64,000 bases of DNA. Origin: Myxococcota bacterium (GTDB taxonomy: Bacteria > Myxococcota_A > UBA796 > UBA9615 > JAKLKC01). Location of the stretch: contig JAKLKC010000002.1 of the NCBI GenBank assembly GCA_023150875.1, forward strand, positions 1 through 64,000, given 5' to 3'. The notes under the pieces were generated by a model. The model searched no databases. It was not told where the DNA came from and saw only the letters and a program-made list of their open reading frames with translations. This document shows positions 1-9,910 of the stretch, piece after piece. Numbering within the stretch: the first letter of the stretch is position 1; each line of letters begins with the position of its first letter. The translations under genes were made by a program, and so were the position numbers.

Positions 1-287
1 GGGGGGGCCGGGGGGGCGGCACGTGGGGGGGGGGGCGGGGGCGGCGGGGACGGATGGGGTGAGGGTGGAGCGGGCGGTTGGGGCGGTGGGGGCGAGGTAG
101 GAGGGGGCCGGGAGGGGAGGGTGGGGTGGGCGGGGGGCGGGGCTCCCTCCTGCTCCTCCCTCGGGCCGGCGGAGTGGGACCAGAGGAGCATCGAGGTCAC
201 CAGGGCCAGGATCCAGAACCAGAGGGGGGCGCGGCCGTCGGAGGGGGGGAGGGGACCTGGGTGGGGTGGGGGCGCGGGGCGGCGCAT
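1..287 (-). CDS. Partial CDS running off the left edge: short N-terminus, one TM helix, then Pro-rich region (MRRPAPPPHPGPLPPSDGRAPLWFWILALVTSMLLWSHSAGPREEQEGAPPPAHP...)
   Basis: Open minus-strand frame from ATG at 287 to window edge without stop; one clear hydrophobic helix; absent from ORF track because no stop lies in the window. Confidence 0.35.
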   Translation of the reverse strand, partial: MRRPAPPPHPGPLPPSDGRAPLWFWILALVTSMLLWSHSAGPREEQEGAPPPAHPTLPSRPPPTSPPPPQPPAPPSPHPSPPPPPPPPRAAPPAP

Positions 288-385
288 CGGGGCTCCCGGG
301 AGGGTGGGGGGCCGGGGATCGGACTCCCGGAGCAGAGGTTGGCTCGGCCGGTCGGGGCGCCGCCAGCGGGCACCATTACGGACCA

Positions 386-1315
386 TTACACCGTGGGGGA
401 CGGACGGGGCGGGGACGGCGGGGTTGGCGGCGTGGGCGGTGGGGGGAGCGGGCGGGTGCGGCGGAGCTGGCCCAGGGCGCGGTAGTGGCGGCGGCACTCG
501 GGCTCGCGGCCGCGGACCACCCGGAGGCCCGCCATGGGGCCCGCGGTCTCGGTGACCACCGTGCGCTGGCGCTCCGTCAGGCCACGGCTGAAGTAGAGGA
601 CCACCCAGTCCGCCGTCGCGCCGGAGGCGTGGGCCAGGGCGGTGTTGGAGTAGACGGCGGTGTAGGCCGTGGGACCCCTCTCGGTGTGGAGGAGGGGCAG
701 CCAGGACGCGCCCTCCGGGTTGAAGCGGTGGGGGGAGACGCGGGGCAGCTCGCCCCGGGAGGCCCGCTCCCGGTACTCCAGGTCCACGTCCAACAGCTCG
801 CCCACGTCCGGCTCGGCCGCCGCGCCGGGGCGGAGGCGGGCCCGGGCCTGGCGGCGGGCGGCGAGGAAGTGGCCGATGGCCGCCACCCGCCGGGCGCCGA
901 AGCCCGGGACCCGCTCCAGCTCCCCCGTCCTCGCCGCCAGCTCCAGGTCGTCCAAGGTGCGGATCCCCAGGTCCGACAGGCGGGCGATGAGCCGGCGGCC
1001 CAGGCCGGGGACCGCCCGGAGCGAGGCCTCCGTCCCCATGTCCGCACGCAGGCGCTCCAGACGGGACAGGGATCCGGTGCCCAGCAGCTCGTCGATGGCC
1101 GCGCCGATGCGCTCGCCCACCCCCGGCAGCTCCTGGAGGGCGGGGAGGCCCCCCTCCGCCCACACGTCCAGGAGGGGCCTGGGCCACGTCCTCACCGCCG
1201 TCGCCGCCCGGTGCCACGCCCGCACCCGGTACTCGTCCGCCCCCAGGGCTGCCAGGCGGTCCGCCACCTCGTCCAGCCGCCGCGCGATCCGGTCGTTGCT
1301 CGGCCCGTCCCCCAC
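386..1315 (-). CDS. Helix-hairpin-helix protein resembling the N-terminal part of DNA polymerase X, with a non-polymerase C-terminus
   Basis: RIARRLDEVADRLAALGADEYRVRAW...LQELPGVGERIGAAIDELLGTG...LRAVPGLGRRLIARL...RVPGFGARRVAAI HhH motifs; no Pol or PHP catalytic motifs. Confidence 0.75.
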   Translation of the reverse strand: MGDGPSNDRIARRLDEVADRLAALGADEYRVRAWHRAATAVRTWPRPLLDVWAEGGLPALQELPGVGERIGAAIDELLGTGSLSRLERLRADMGTEASLRAVPGLGRRLIARLSDLGIRTLDDLELAARTGELERVPGFGARRVAAIGHFLAARRQARARLRPGAAAEPDVGELLDVDLEYRERASRGELPRVSPHRFNPEGASWLPLLHTERGPTAYTAVYSNTALAHASGATADWVVLYFSRGLTERQRTVVTETAGPMAGLRVVRGREPECRRHYRALGQLRRTRPLPPPPTPPTPPSPPRPSPTV

Positions 1316-1387
1316 AGGCTCACCCCCAAGGGCCGCCGCTCCCCACCGGGGATCGCCCCCCGGGCACGCGGGGGCCCTGAGGACGGG

Positions 1388-2704
1388 CTAAGGTCTCCGG
1401 GCCCCCGGGGGAAGGGGTGGGGCGGGAGCGGCCTCGCCCACCGGCAGCACGAAGGTTCGCTCGTAGAAGCGCCGGCCCGCCACGTAGCGGCCGTCCAGGT
1501 GGTGGTAGGCCATCGTCTCCTCGGTCAGGCGGTGCTTGGAAGCCACCACCTCGACCCTCACCTCGCCCCCCGCCGGGACTTCGAACTCCAGGGCCCAGCG
1601 GCGCTCCTCCCGGGGCTTCAGGCGGTTGTCCTCCAACAGCTTCACCTCCGGGTGCCACTCGTAACGGCTGCCGATCCGGTGCTTCGCCTCGGCCAGCAGG
1701 TTCCCCGCGCCGTCGCGCGCCCTCACCTCCACCTCGATGAAGCGCTCGGGATCCCCCGTGGGCAGCAGGTGGCCGGCGTGGGCGTTGGTGCCGCGCACCT
1801 CCACCCTCGCCCTGTCCCCCGGCGGCAGGGACGGGGGAGGCACCAGCTCCAGTTCCAACCCGTCGGGGTAGACGTCCCGCAGCGGCGCGATCTCCGCCTC
1901 GTAGTCCGGGTGCTTGGGGATCAGGGAGCCGCCGAACCAGTGCCTCCGGGTCGGGCGCGGCGGGCCCCCCGCCACCAGCGGCCTCTCCACCTCCGGCATG
2001 TGACAGGTCTGGCAGGTCCTCCCCTCCTCGTCCCACGGGCCCCCCTCCCACTCCGCGCCGGTGCGGAAGACGCACACCAGGTTCAGCTTGGGGAACTCCG
2101 CCTCCGCCTGGTGGCAGCGCAGGCAGACGTCCGGGCGCAGGAGGCCGTCGTCCCGGGCGACGGGGTGGGGGGCGGCGGTGTCGCCGTAGGGGCCGTAGAC
2201 GACGCCGCCCCGGACGTGGCAGGTGGCGCAGCCGATGGCGGAGTCCACCAGGTCCGGCATGAACTGGGGGTTCCGCACCTTCACCGGCCGGTGCACCTCG
2301 CCCCCCCGCAGCGCCACGACCCGCTCCTCCTGCTGGTTCACCAGGGGGATGTGACAGTTGACGCACATCCACCGGGCGTCGGCCTTGGTGCCGAACAGGC
2401 CCGTGACGTGCTGCTTCTCCAGCTCCGCCTGGAACTGGGCGTCCTCCCACGCCCGGGCGTGGGTCGAGACCCTCCACTCCTCGTAGATCTCCGCGTGGCA
2501 CGCGCCGCAGGTCTCGGGGCGCAGGTCGGCGATGCCGTCGGGGACGGGGGTGTAGGGGAAGGGCTGGAGGTAGAGGGGCTGGGAGGCGGCGAAGGCGTCG
2601 GCGGCGCGGATGGCCTCCTCCCCCACGGGGGCGCGCTCGCAGCCCCCCGCCAGCAGGGAGAGGGCGAGGATCGCGGGGAGGACCGGGGCGGGCGGGCGCG
2701 GCAC
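1388..2704 (-). CDS. Multihaem cytochrome c lipoprotein (cytochrome c554-like)
   Basis: Lipobox-like LLAGGC; five CxxCH motifs (CGACH, CVNCH, CATCH, CLRCH, CQTCH). Confidence 0.85.
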   Translation of the reverse strand: MPRPPAPVLPAILALSLLAGGCERAPVGEEAIRAADAFAASQPLYLQPFPYTPVPDGIADLRPETCGACHAEIYEEWRVSTHARAWEDAQFQAELEKQHVTGLFGTKADARWMCVNCHIPLVNQQEERVVALRGGEVHRPVKVRNPQFMPDLVDSAIGCATCHVRGGVVYGPYGDTAAPHPVARDDGLLRPDVCLRCHQAEAEFPKLNLVCVFRTGAEWEGGPWDEEGRTCQTCHMPEVERPLVAGGPPRPTRRHWFGGSLIPKHPDYEAEIAPLRDVYPDGLELELVPPPSLPPGDRARVEVRGTNAHAGHLLPTGDPERFIEVEVRARDGAGNLLAEAKHRIGSRYEWHPEVKLLEDNRLKPREERRWALEFEVPAGGEVRVEVVASKHRLTEETMAYHHLDGRYVAGRRFYERTFVLPVGEAAPAPPLPPGARRP

Positions 2705-2735
2705 GGGGGGATTCTGGGTCCGGCGTCCCCCGGGG

Positions 2736-3665
2736 TCAAACCATCACCCACTCCGCCACCTGCTCGAAGCCCGCGCAGCTCACCCCCACCCTGGCCTCCC
2801 CCAGGGAGGCGACGAAGGCGTCCCGCACCTCCTCGAAGGCCGCCAGGTCGTTCCAGCGCCCGTAGCCCGCGGCCTCCAGGGCGTCGGGGAGGGGCAGGGG
2901 GGCGTGGGTCCGGGGCCGCCGGGTGCGGGCGCCGTTCCGGCTGCCGTCCCCGAGGCGCCAGTGGTCCAGGATGGCGAAGTCCGCCACCTCGGCCACGTCC
3001 CGGGCGAAGCGGGGGGCGTCCGCGACGGGGAGCATCGGCGCCACCACGCAGACCGCGGGGATCCCCGCCTGGCGCAGCGCCCCCAGGGCCTCCAGGCGGC
3101 GCGCGACCGGGTAGGCGTGTCGGCCCAGGAAGGGGACCTCCTCGCGGTCGGTCTCCACCGAGACCTGCACCGCCAGCCGCGTCCCCGCGTCCGCCAGCGC
3201 CCGGAGGACGTCGGCGTCCCGCGCCGCGTGGGGCGTGTGGGTCTGGACCACCAGGAGGTCCGGAGGGACCGCGAGCATCCGCTCCAGGAGGGGGCGCGTC
3301 TGGGGGTGGCGCAGCTCTTCGGGGGGGTAGGGATCGGTCACCGACGACATGTAGATGCGCAAGGGGCGCCCCCGGCGCCGCTCCCGCCGGGCGTCGGCCT
3401 CGTAGAGGTCCGCAGCCCCCTCCTTGCGGCCCAGCCAGTGGCCCCAGGTCCGCGAACGGTCCGCGCCGTAGCGAAGCTCGGCGGCGTAGCAGGCCACTCC
3501 GCAGGCGTGCCGGCCGTAGGCGCAGCCGGTCCAGGGGTTCAAGGTGTGGGTGAACGCCCCGAGGAACCCCCCGGTCCTCGTCAGGATCCCCTTCGCCCGC
3601 ACCGGCTCCACGCCCAAGGCGGCGCCCTCCCGCGGCCGGCCCCCGCCGTCCGGCCACGGGGCCAC
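2736..3665 (-). CDS. Radical SAM protein of spore photolyase (SPL)-like type
   Basis: HTLNPWTGCAYGRHACGVACYAAELRYG Cys cluster followed by IYMSSVTDPYPPEE typical of the SPL family. Confidence 0.75.
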   Translation of the reverse strand: MAPWPDGGGRPREGAALGVEPVRAKGILTRTGGFLGAFTHTLNPWTGCAYGRHACGVACYAAELRYGADRSRTWGHWLGRKEGAADLYEADARRERRRGRPLRIYMSSVTDPYPPEELRHPQTRPLLERMLAVPPDLLVVQTHTPHAARDADVLRALADAGTRLAVQVSVETDREEVPFLGRHAYPVARRLEALGALRQAGIPAVCVVAPMLPVADAPRFARDVAEVADFAILDHWRLGDGSRNGARTRRPRTHAPLPLPDALEAAGYGRWNDLAAFEEVRDAFVASLGEARVGVSCAGFEQVAEWVMV

Positions 3666-3711
3666 ACTAGGTCCCCCCGGCTCGTCCGGGCAAGTCGCGA
3701 GCGCCCCAGGG

Positions 3712-3882
3712 TCACGCGGTCCGGAACAGGCTGGCGATCAGCGCCACCACCAGGATCGCCAGGAACACGTAGAACAGGATCTTCGCGACCCCCGCCGCCG
3801 CTCCGGCGATCCCGCCGAAGCCGAGGAAGGCGGCGATCAGCGCCAGGACCAGGAACAGGAGGATCCAGCCCAGCAGGTTCAT
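3712..3882 (-). CDS. Small two-TM membrane protein, DUF1328/UPF0391-like
   Basis: [56 protein letters not shown]; internal start of the track ORF 3712..4200. Confidence 0.75.
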   Translation of the reverse strand: MNLLGWILLFLVLALIAAFLGFGGIAGAAAGVAKILFYVFLAILVVALIASLFRTA

Positions 3883-4045
3883 GGGCGCCTCTCCGGGCCG
3901 GCCAGGTCGTCGGGGAGGCTCCGCGCCCCGCCCGTGGCGGCCACGTCGAACCCCTCCGAGCAAGATCGGGTCCCCGCGCCCGTTCGGCGTCCTCCCCGGT
4001 TGCCCCCGCCGGGGAGGTAGCGGATCCTGGGCCACCCGGGAACCC

Positions 4046-6127
4046 ATGCGCCGCCTTGACCCGCCGCCCCTGGCCCTGCTCGTCGTCGCCTTCCTCGCCG
4101 CGTGCGGCGGCGGCGGACCGTCCGACGTCCCCGGGGCGGCCACGCCCGGGGGAGGCCGATGCCACGGCGCGTGCGGGGACGGGGCGTGCGACACGGACAC
4201 CGGCGAGGACCGGGACTGCCAGGCCGACTGCGGTCCATACCCTTTCGAGCCCTACGCCGACGGCCTCGCCGCGGCGTGGGGGGCGGCCGCCGCCCGCGCC
4301 CCATGGGGGGACGCCCTGTCCGCCGCCACCACCGAGGCCCTCGGCCTCGAGCCCCCGGGAGCGCCGGGAGCCCCCGTCCACGTCGGCGTGAGCGTCCACC
4401 CCACCTCCGACAACGTCGACTACGTCGAGGAGCGCCTGATCCTCGACGACCCCTCCGTGGGGCGCTTCTCGATGCTCCTGCTGCGGCCCTGGCCTCCCAT
4501 GCCCGGGCCGTCCCCCGCCCTCCTCGCCCTCCATGGCCACGGTCTCGGCCCCGAGGAGATGCGGGACGAGTTCGGGGCCCTGGACCTCGTGCGGGAGGGC
4601 TACGTCGTTGCCCTGCCCCGCTTCCCCTCCCTCACCGCCGAGGCCGACGACGAGCTCCTCCCCGCCGACGACCTCCTGGTCGCAGGGCGCACGCTGATGG
4701 GGGCGAGGGTGGCGAAGGCCCGGAGGGGACTGCGCCTGCTCGCCTCCCTCCCGGAGGTGGACCCCACCCGGATCGGCGTCTACGGCCACTCCGCCGGGGG
4801 GATCCTCGCCCTGTTCGTCGGCCTGGTGGACGAGACGCCCCGGGCGCTGCTGACCGACTGGGACGCCGCCCCGGGCCGTACCCAGGAGAGCCTCGTCACC
4901 TACGGGGCCTCGGCGGACAACTACCTCCCCGGCTTCGCTGGCCTCGGGGAGTGGGAGCACCTCCTGGCCGGCGCGGCGGAGCAGGTGCCCGTGGTCGTCG
5001 AGGAGTACGGCTACCCGGGGGGGATCGCCGGGCCCCTCGCTGTCCTCGCGGAGGCGATCGAGGAGGACGGGACCTGTGGGGACTCCGTCTGCGGCGGGGG
5101 CGAGTCGGCGGCGGACTGCGCAGCGGACTGCGGGGGAGTCCACGACGTGTCCATCGGCGCCATCTTCGAGGACGCGGCCGCCGACCTCGTCGTGGACGCC
5201 GACGCCGCCGCCCTCTCGGCCCGCTGGCTCAGGTGGGCGGTGCGGCGGGCCAGGGATCCCGGGCCGGGGGACCCCCGCCCCGCCCTGCTCCGGGCGGCAT
5301 CAGCGGTGGCCATCCAAGGGAGCCACCCGTGGCCCCGGGACGTGGGGTGCGCCCCCGCCGGCGCCCCTCCGGGGGCCACCGGGTGGGTCCGCACCTTCCG
5401 GGACCCGGGGGGCGCCAAGGTGCGGGCCCGGGTCACCGACCCAGGCGCCGGCCCCGGCGGGGGCGCGGCGCCGGTGGTGGTGTTGCTCAAGCCCCAGCTC
5501 CGCCTGCCGTCCCCGGGGGAGGGGTGGTCCCCCGCGGACCGCCGCCCCACCGACCCCGAGGTCACGGCGGCGCTGGCGTCCCGGGGCCTCGTGGTGGTGG
5601 AGCCCGCGCTGCCGGGCTCGGACCCCACGGACCCGGGCTCGGCGCCCCTCCTGCCGTACAAGCTGCTGCTGGTGGGCACGTCCCTCCCGGCGGTGTGGTC
5701 CGCCGACCTCTCCCGCCTGCTGGACGTCCTGGGGACGGTGGACGGCGACGCGGCGGACACCAGGGGCGTCGCCGTCGTGGCGTGGGGCGGGCTCCTGGGG
5801 GCGGCGCTGAACTGGGCCCTGGACGAGCCCCGGGTGAGGGCCGTGCTGGGGCCGGAGGGGGAGGACCCGCTGGCCCCGGCGCCGGGCTGGTCCCCCCTGC
5901 TGCGCCTCCCCGGCGGGGCCGACGCCTTCGGTCCGGACCGGATCGCCCGAGCGCTCCAGGGGCGGCGGATCGTCCGGTTCCGGCACCGCTCGGACGGCCG
6001 CCCCCGGGACCCCGCCGGGCTGGCGGCGAAGGTCGCCGGGGCACTGGAGCGGGGACCGGCGGCGGCTGGTGCCCCCCAGGCTCCCGCCGCAGGGGCGACC
6101 GTTGCGGGCCAGCCGGTGGAGCGCTGA
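4046..6127 (+). CDS. Lipoprotein alpha/beta hydrolase (dienelactone hydrolase/acetyl-xylan-esterase-like) with two Cys-rich CGDxxC...DCxxDC motifs
   Basis: [22 protein letters not shown] lipobox; [20 protein letters not shown] and [28 protein letters not shown] nucleophile elbow. Confidence 0.75.
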   Translation: MRRLDPPPLALLVVAFLAACGGGGPSDVPGAATPGGGRCHGACGDGACDTDTGEDRDCQADCGPYPFEPYADGLAAAWGAAAARAPWGDALSAATTEALGLEPPGAPGAPVHVGVSVHPTSDNVDYVEERLILDDPSVGRFSMLLLRPWPPMPGPSPALLALHGHGLGPEEMRDEFGALDLVREGYVVALPRFPSLTAEADDELLPADDLLVAGRTLMGARVAKARRGLRLLASLPEVDPTRIGVYGHSAGGILALFVGLVDETPRALLTDWDAAPGRTQESLVTYGASADNYLPGFAGLGEWEHLLAGAAEQVPVVVEEYGYPGGIAGPLAVLAEAIEEDGTCGDSVCGGGESAADCAADCGGVHDVSIGAIFEDAAADLVVDADAAALSARWLRWAVRRARDPGPGDPRPALLRAASAVAIQGSHPWPRDVGCAPAGAPPGATGWVRTFRDPGGAKVRARVTDPGAGPGGGAAPVVVLLKPQLRLPSPGEGWSPADRRPTDPEVTAALASRGLVVVEPALPGSDPTDPGSAPLLPYKLLLVGTSLPAVWSADLSRLLDVLGTVDGDAADTRGVAVVAWGGLLGAALNWALDEPRVRAVLGPEGEDPLAPAPGWSPLLRLPGGADAFGPDRIARALQGRRIVRFRHRSDGRPRDPAGLAAKVAGALERGPAAAGAPQAPAAGATVAGQPVER

Positions 6128-6215
6128 CCGCATCCCCCCGGGCCTCCTTGTCGAGGCCGCCCGCCGGACCTACCGTTCCCCTTTCGCGGGCCCGGCCGCG
6201 GGCCGAGGAGGGACG

Positions 6216-7241
6216 ATGCGCTATCGGAGGCTGGGTTCCAGCGGGCTCGAGGTCAGCACCCTGTGCCTGGGCACGATGACCTTCGGGGAGGTGTCGGCGG
6301 ACTCCTTCATGCACAAGGTCGGCTGCTCCGAGGAGGAGGCCCACCGGATCCTCGACCGGGCGGTCGACGCGGGAGTGAACTTCATCGACACCGCCGACGT
6401 GTACGGGAACGACGGCCTCATCGAGAAGGTGGTGGGGCGGTGGCTCCGCCGCTCCGGCCGGCGGGACGAGCTGGTCCTGGCGACCAAATGCCGCTTCCGC
6501 ACCCGTCCCGGGCCCAACGGTACGGGGGCGTCGCGGAAGCACGTCATGGAAGCCGTCGAGGCCAGCCTGGGGCGCCTCCAGACCGACTACGTCGACCTCT
6601 ATCAGATCCACATGCAGGACGTCGCCGTGCCCGAGGAGGAGACGCTCCGGGCCCTGGACGACCTGGTGCGGCAGGGCAAGGTCCGCTACGTCGGCGGCTC
6701 GAACTACGCCGCCTACCGCATGGTGGAGTCCCTGTTCACCTCCCGGGAGCAGCGCCTGGAGCGCTTCGTGTCGATGCAGATGCAGTACTCCCTGGCGGAG
6801 CGGGGGATCGAGAGGGAGCACGTCCCCGCCTGCGAGAAGCTGGGGGTGGGGATCCTCTCCTGGTCCCCCCTCGCGGGGGGGCTCCTCACCGGCAAGTTCC
6901 GCAGGGGCGAGGCGCCTCCCCCCGGGACCCGGATGGAGAAGTGGCGGGACCGGCTCGCTTCGTTCGACTCCGAGCGCAACTGGGCGCTGGTGGACACCAT
7001 CCGCGCCGTCGCCGGCGAGCTGGGGACGACGCCCTCGGCGATCTCCCTGGCCTGGGTGGTGTCCCGGCCCGCGGTGAGCTCGGCGATCTTCGGCGCCCGC
7101 TCGGTGGAGCAGCTCGAAGGCAACCTCGCCGCCGCCGACCTCACCCTCCCGGCCGAGGCGCTGGCGCGCCTCGACGAGGTCTCGGCGGTGGCCCCGGGCT
7201 ACCCCTACGACTTCATGAAGAGGATCGACGGGCGCTGGTAG
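6216..7241 (+). CDS. Aldo/keto reductase
   Basis: MRYRRLGSSGLEVSTLCLGTMTFG...FIDTADVYG...DLYQIHMQD... Confidence 0.92.
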   Translation: MRYRRLGSSGLEVSTLCLGTMTFGEVSADSFMHKVGCSEEEAHRILDRAVDAGVNFIDTADVYGNDGLIEKVVGRWLRRSGRRDELVLATKCRFRTRPGPNGTGASRKHVMEAVEASLGRLQTDYVDLYQIHMQDVAVPEEETLRALDDLVRQGKVRYVGGSNYAAYRMVESLFTSREQRLERFVSMQMQYSLAERGIEREHVPACEKLGVGILSWSPLAGGLLTGKFRRGEAPPPGTRMEKWRDRLASFDSERNWALVDTIRAVAGELGTTPSAISLAWVVSRPAVSSAIFGARSVEQLEGNLAAADLTLPAEALARLDEVSAVAPGYPYDFMKRIDGRW

Positions 7242-7338
7242 GAGTGCCGCGGGCCCCGTGCGGATCGCGGCGGAAGCGCTTATCCTGGCTGCGCCTCGAC
7301 ACCCCACCGTCCCCCACGGACCCCCTCCCCACCGCGCC

Positions 7339-8286
7339 ATGACCCCCACCCTCGCGTCCCTGGTGGACCTGCCCCGCGACCGGATCCTCGAGGTCGTGCC
7401 CGCCCTGCTCGCCGCCCGCCAGGACCTCCCCGGTGACGGGGGGGAGCGGCTGCGGGCACGGGTGTCCCGGGTGCTCCAGGAGATCCCCGAGGGGGCCTTC
7501 CGGGAGCTGGTGCGGGCCTTCGCGGAGGCCGGCGAGGACTGGCGCCCCTACGACGCCAACCCCGAGGCCCGGCGGATCGCCGACGCCTTCATGGAGTCGC
7601 TGGTGGCGCCGGGCAGCGGCGTCGAAGGGCTCCCCCACCTGGACGCCCTGGTGGAGGCCGTGGGCCGGGGCCGGCGGGGCGTGCTGGTGTGCAACCACCT
7701 CTCCTACGTGGACACCACCGCCACCTGGTACCTGCTCCGGGGGGCGGGCCGGGGCGAGGCCGCCGACCGCCTCACCGCCGTCGCCGGGCCCAAGGTCTAC
7801 GAGGAGACCGTCCGCCGCCTGGCGGCGGTGGCCCTGAACACCCTGAAGGTCCCCCAGAGCGCCCGCCTCGCCCACAACGAGGCCGGGCTCACCCCCCGGG
7901 AGGTGGGGCGCCTGGCGGTCGCGTCCCTGGTCCAGGCCCGGGAGCTGACGGCGGCGGGCCGGCTGCTGACGATCTACCCCGAGGGTGCGAGGTCCCGGAC
8001 CGGGCGCCTGGGACCGTTCATCGCCGCCACCGCCCGCTACGTCGCCGAGCCCGGGACCCTGGTGCTGCCCCTGGCCATCACCGGCACCGAGGCCATCGAA
8101 CCCGTGGGGGCCTCCACCATGCGCCCGGCGGTGACCCGGCTCCGGATCGGCGCCCCCCTGGACGTCGACGCCCTGAGGGAGGAGGGCGAGGACCGGGAGG
8201 GGGTGCTCCGGGCCGCCCGGCGGGCGGTGGTGGAGCTGCTGCCCCGGGGGTACCGGCCAGAGGAGGGGACGGCCGAGCTGGCCTGA
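7339..8286 (+). CDS. Lysophospholipid/1-acylglycerol-3-phosphate acyltransferase family protein (PlsC-like)
   Basis: VLVCNHLSYVDTTATWYLLR (NHxxxxD) and TIYPEGARSRTGRLGPF. Confidence 0.85.
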   Translation: MTPTLASLVDLPRDRILEVVPALLAARQDLPGDGGERLRARVSRVLQEIPEGAFRELVRAFAEAGEDWRPYDANPEARRIADAFMESLVAPGSGVEGLPHLDALVEAVGRGRRGVLVCNHLSYVDTTATWYLLRGAGRGEAADRLTAVAGPKVYEETVRRLAAVALNTLKVPQSARLAHNEAGLTPREVGRLAVASLVQARELTAAGRLLTIYPEGARSRTGRLGPFIAATARYVAEPGTLVLPLAITGTEAIEPVGASTMRPAVTRLRIGAPLDVDALREEGEDREGVLRAARRAVVELLPRGYRPEEGTAELA

Positions 8287-8302
8287 GCCCGCCGCGGCCC
8301 GC

Positions 8303-9910
8303 CTACTGCCGCAGGACCTCCTTGCACTCGTCCACCGTCGTGATCTGGTACCAGCCGATCTCGTCGATCCAGTACTCGCCCTCGAAGGGCCAGTAGTTGT
8401 AGCCCTTGGGGACCTCGACGCTCCGCCGGGCCCGGAGCCGGTCCATGACGTCGCCCCGGCTGGCGGCGGTGTAGAGGTCCTTCTCGCGGGTCAGCATCTC
8501 CAGCTTGTAGATCTCGGCCTGGGTCATGAACTCCGAGAGCTGGCCCACCAGGCCCCGGAGGCGGGCCAGGACCATCCCCGACTTCTGGGCCTTCAGCTCC
8601 GAGGCGCGCTCGTCCAGGCGGCGGCGGAGGTCCCGGGCGACGGGCTGGTCACCCCACCCCGACTTCAGCCTCTTCATGCGCTCCCCCTCGTTCCTGACCC
8701 CGCGGACGAAGGCGCCCGCCTGGCGCAGGGACTCGTCCCTCTCGAAGTAGAGCAGCACGGAGTGGGGGATGGGCACCCCCGCGCGGTCGCCGTCCAGCAT
8801 GAAGCGGGCGACGGACTCGAAGAGGCGGTCCCGGTCCGCCTGGCCCTGCTCCACCGCCCTGCCCAGATCGTCGAAGATCGGCTTGTAGTCGGCGGTGAAG
8901 GCGTCCAGGAGCTTCTTGCCGTCCTGGTACTTGCAGAGCTGGTAGTAGACCAGGGCCTTGAGGAGCAGCGGCTCGGGGATGAACAGGCCGTCGAAGAAGG
9001 GCGCCGTCACCGACTGCAGCTCCGCCAGGGAGCCGTCCAGCCGGCCCAACATGTACTGGGACCACGCCCTCTCGAAGAGGGACTCGTACCAGTCCACGTG
9101 GTCCCGGGGGACGTCCTTGTAGTGCTCGAAGGCCCTCTCGAAGTTGCCCAGGGCGTACCAGGTGCGGGCGAGGTTGAGGTTGGCGAGGATCGCCAGCCCG
9201 TCGCCGCCCTTCTCCTTGCTCGCCACCCGCAGCGCCTCCTGGAAGGGCTGCACGGCGTCCTTGGGGCGGCGCAGCCGGGTCAGGACCACGCCCTCCAGGA
9301 AACGGGCCCGGGAGTAGACCGGGGAGGCCTTGTCCACCGCCATGAGGTAGGCCCGGGCCTCGTCCAGCTTGCCCTCCTGGTAGAAGGCGCGGCCCACCCA
9401 GTAGCGGGCGGTGCCGCTCCCGTCCCGGGCGTACCGGTCGTCGCTGTGGACGGTGAGGGAGGGGGCCAGCAGCCAGCCCGCGTCCAGCTCCTCGCCCAGC
9501 TTCACCGCGCTCTGGAAGCCCTCGATGAACTTCTCGCTGTCCCCGCCGATGGCGAGGAAGCGCGCGTACTCCAGGAGGGCGGCGTAGGGCATGCCCATCC
9601 GCTCCAGGCAGCGCGCCAGGAAGAAGCCCGCCTCGTCGTGGTACTCCGCGGCCCGGGGATCGTCCAGCACCGCGTAGAAGTCCAGCGTGGCCGGCTCCCA
9701 AGACTCGTCCTTGTACTTGCGGATCCCCTCCCGCAGCTCGGGCGGCGGAGGCATGGGGGCCGCGAGCTCCTCGGCCTCCGACGCGTCGCCCGCCGGCGCG
9801 GGGGGCGGGGCGGCCTTGGGCGCGGCCGGGGCCTGGAACGGCAGCAGCAGCGCCGCCGCCAGGGTCGCGGCGGCCATCCACCGGGTGCGGTGCTCCACGG
9901 GACGGCTCAC
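8303..9910 (-). CDS. Periplasmic TPR-type protein
   Basis: GTG start at 9910 overlapping upstream stop; signal-like MAAATLAAALLLPFQAPAAP; helical TPR-like repeats (ATLDFYAVLDDPRAAEYHDEAGFFLARCLERMGMPYAALLEYARFLAIGG...). Confidence 0.75.
   Translation of the reverse strand: MSRPVEHRTRWMAAATLAAALLLPFQAPAAPKAAPPPAPAGDASEAEELAAPMPPPPELREGIRKYKDESWEPATLDFYAVLDDPRAAEYHDEAGFFLARCLERMGMPYAALLEYARFLAIGGDSEKFIEGFQSAVKLGEELDAGWLLAPSLTVHSDDRYARDGSGTARYWVGRAFYQEGKLDEARAYLMAVDKASPVYSRARFLEGVVLTRLRRPKDAVQPFQEALRVASKEKGGDGLAILANLNLARTWYALGNFERAFEHYKDVPRDHVDWYESLFERAWSQYMLGRLDGSLAELQSVTAPFFDGLFIPEPLLLKALVYYQLCKYQDGKKLLDAFTADYKPIFDDLGRAVEQGQADRDRLFESVARFMLDGDRAGVPIPHSVLLYFERDESLRQAGAFVRGVRNEGERMKRLKSGWGDQPVARDLRRRLDERASELKAQKSGMVLARLRGLVGQLSEFMTQAEIYKLEMLTREKDLYTAASRGDVMDRLRARRSVEVPKGYNYWPFEGEYWIDEIGWYQITTVDECKEVLRQ

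Noticed and set aside
371-392. Direct repeat ACCATTACGG/ACCATTACAC as an operator
   Set aside because: Second unit contains the stop codon of the HhH gene, only two short copies; likely chance
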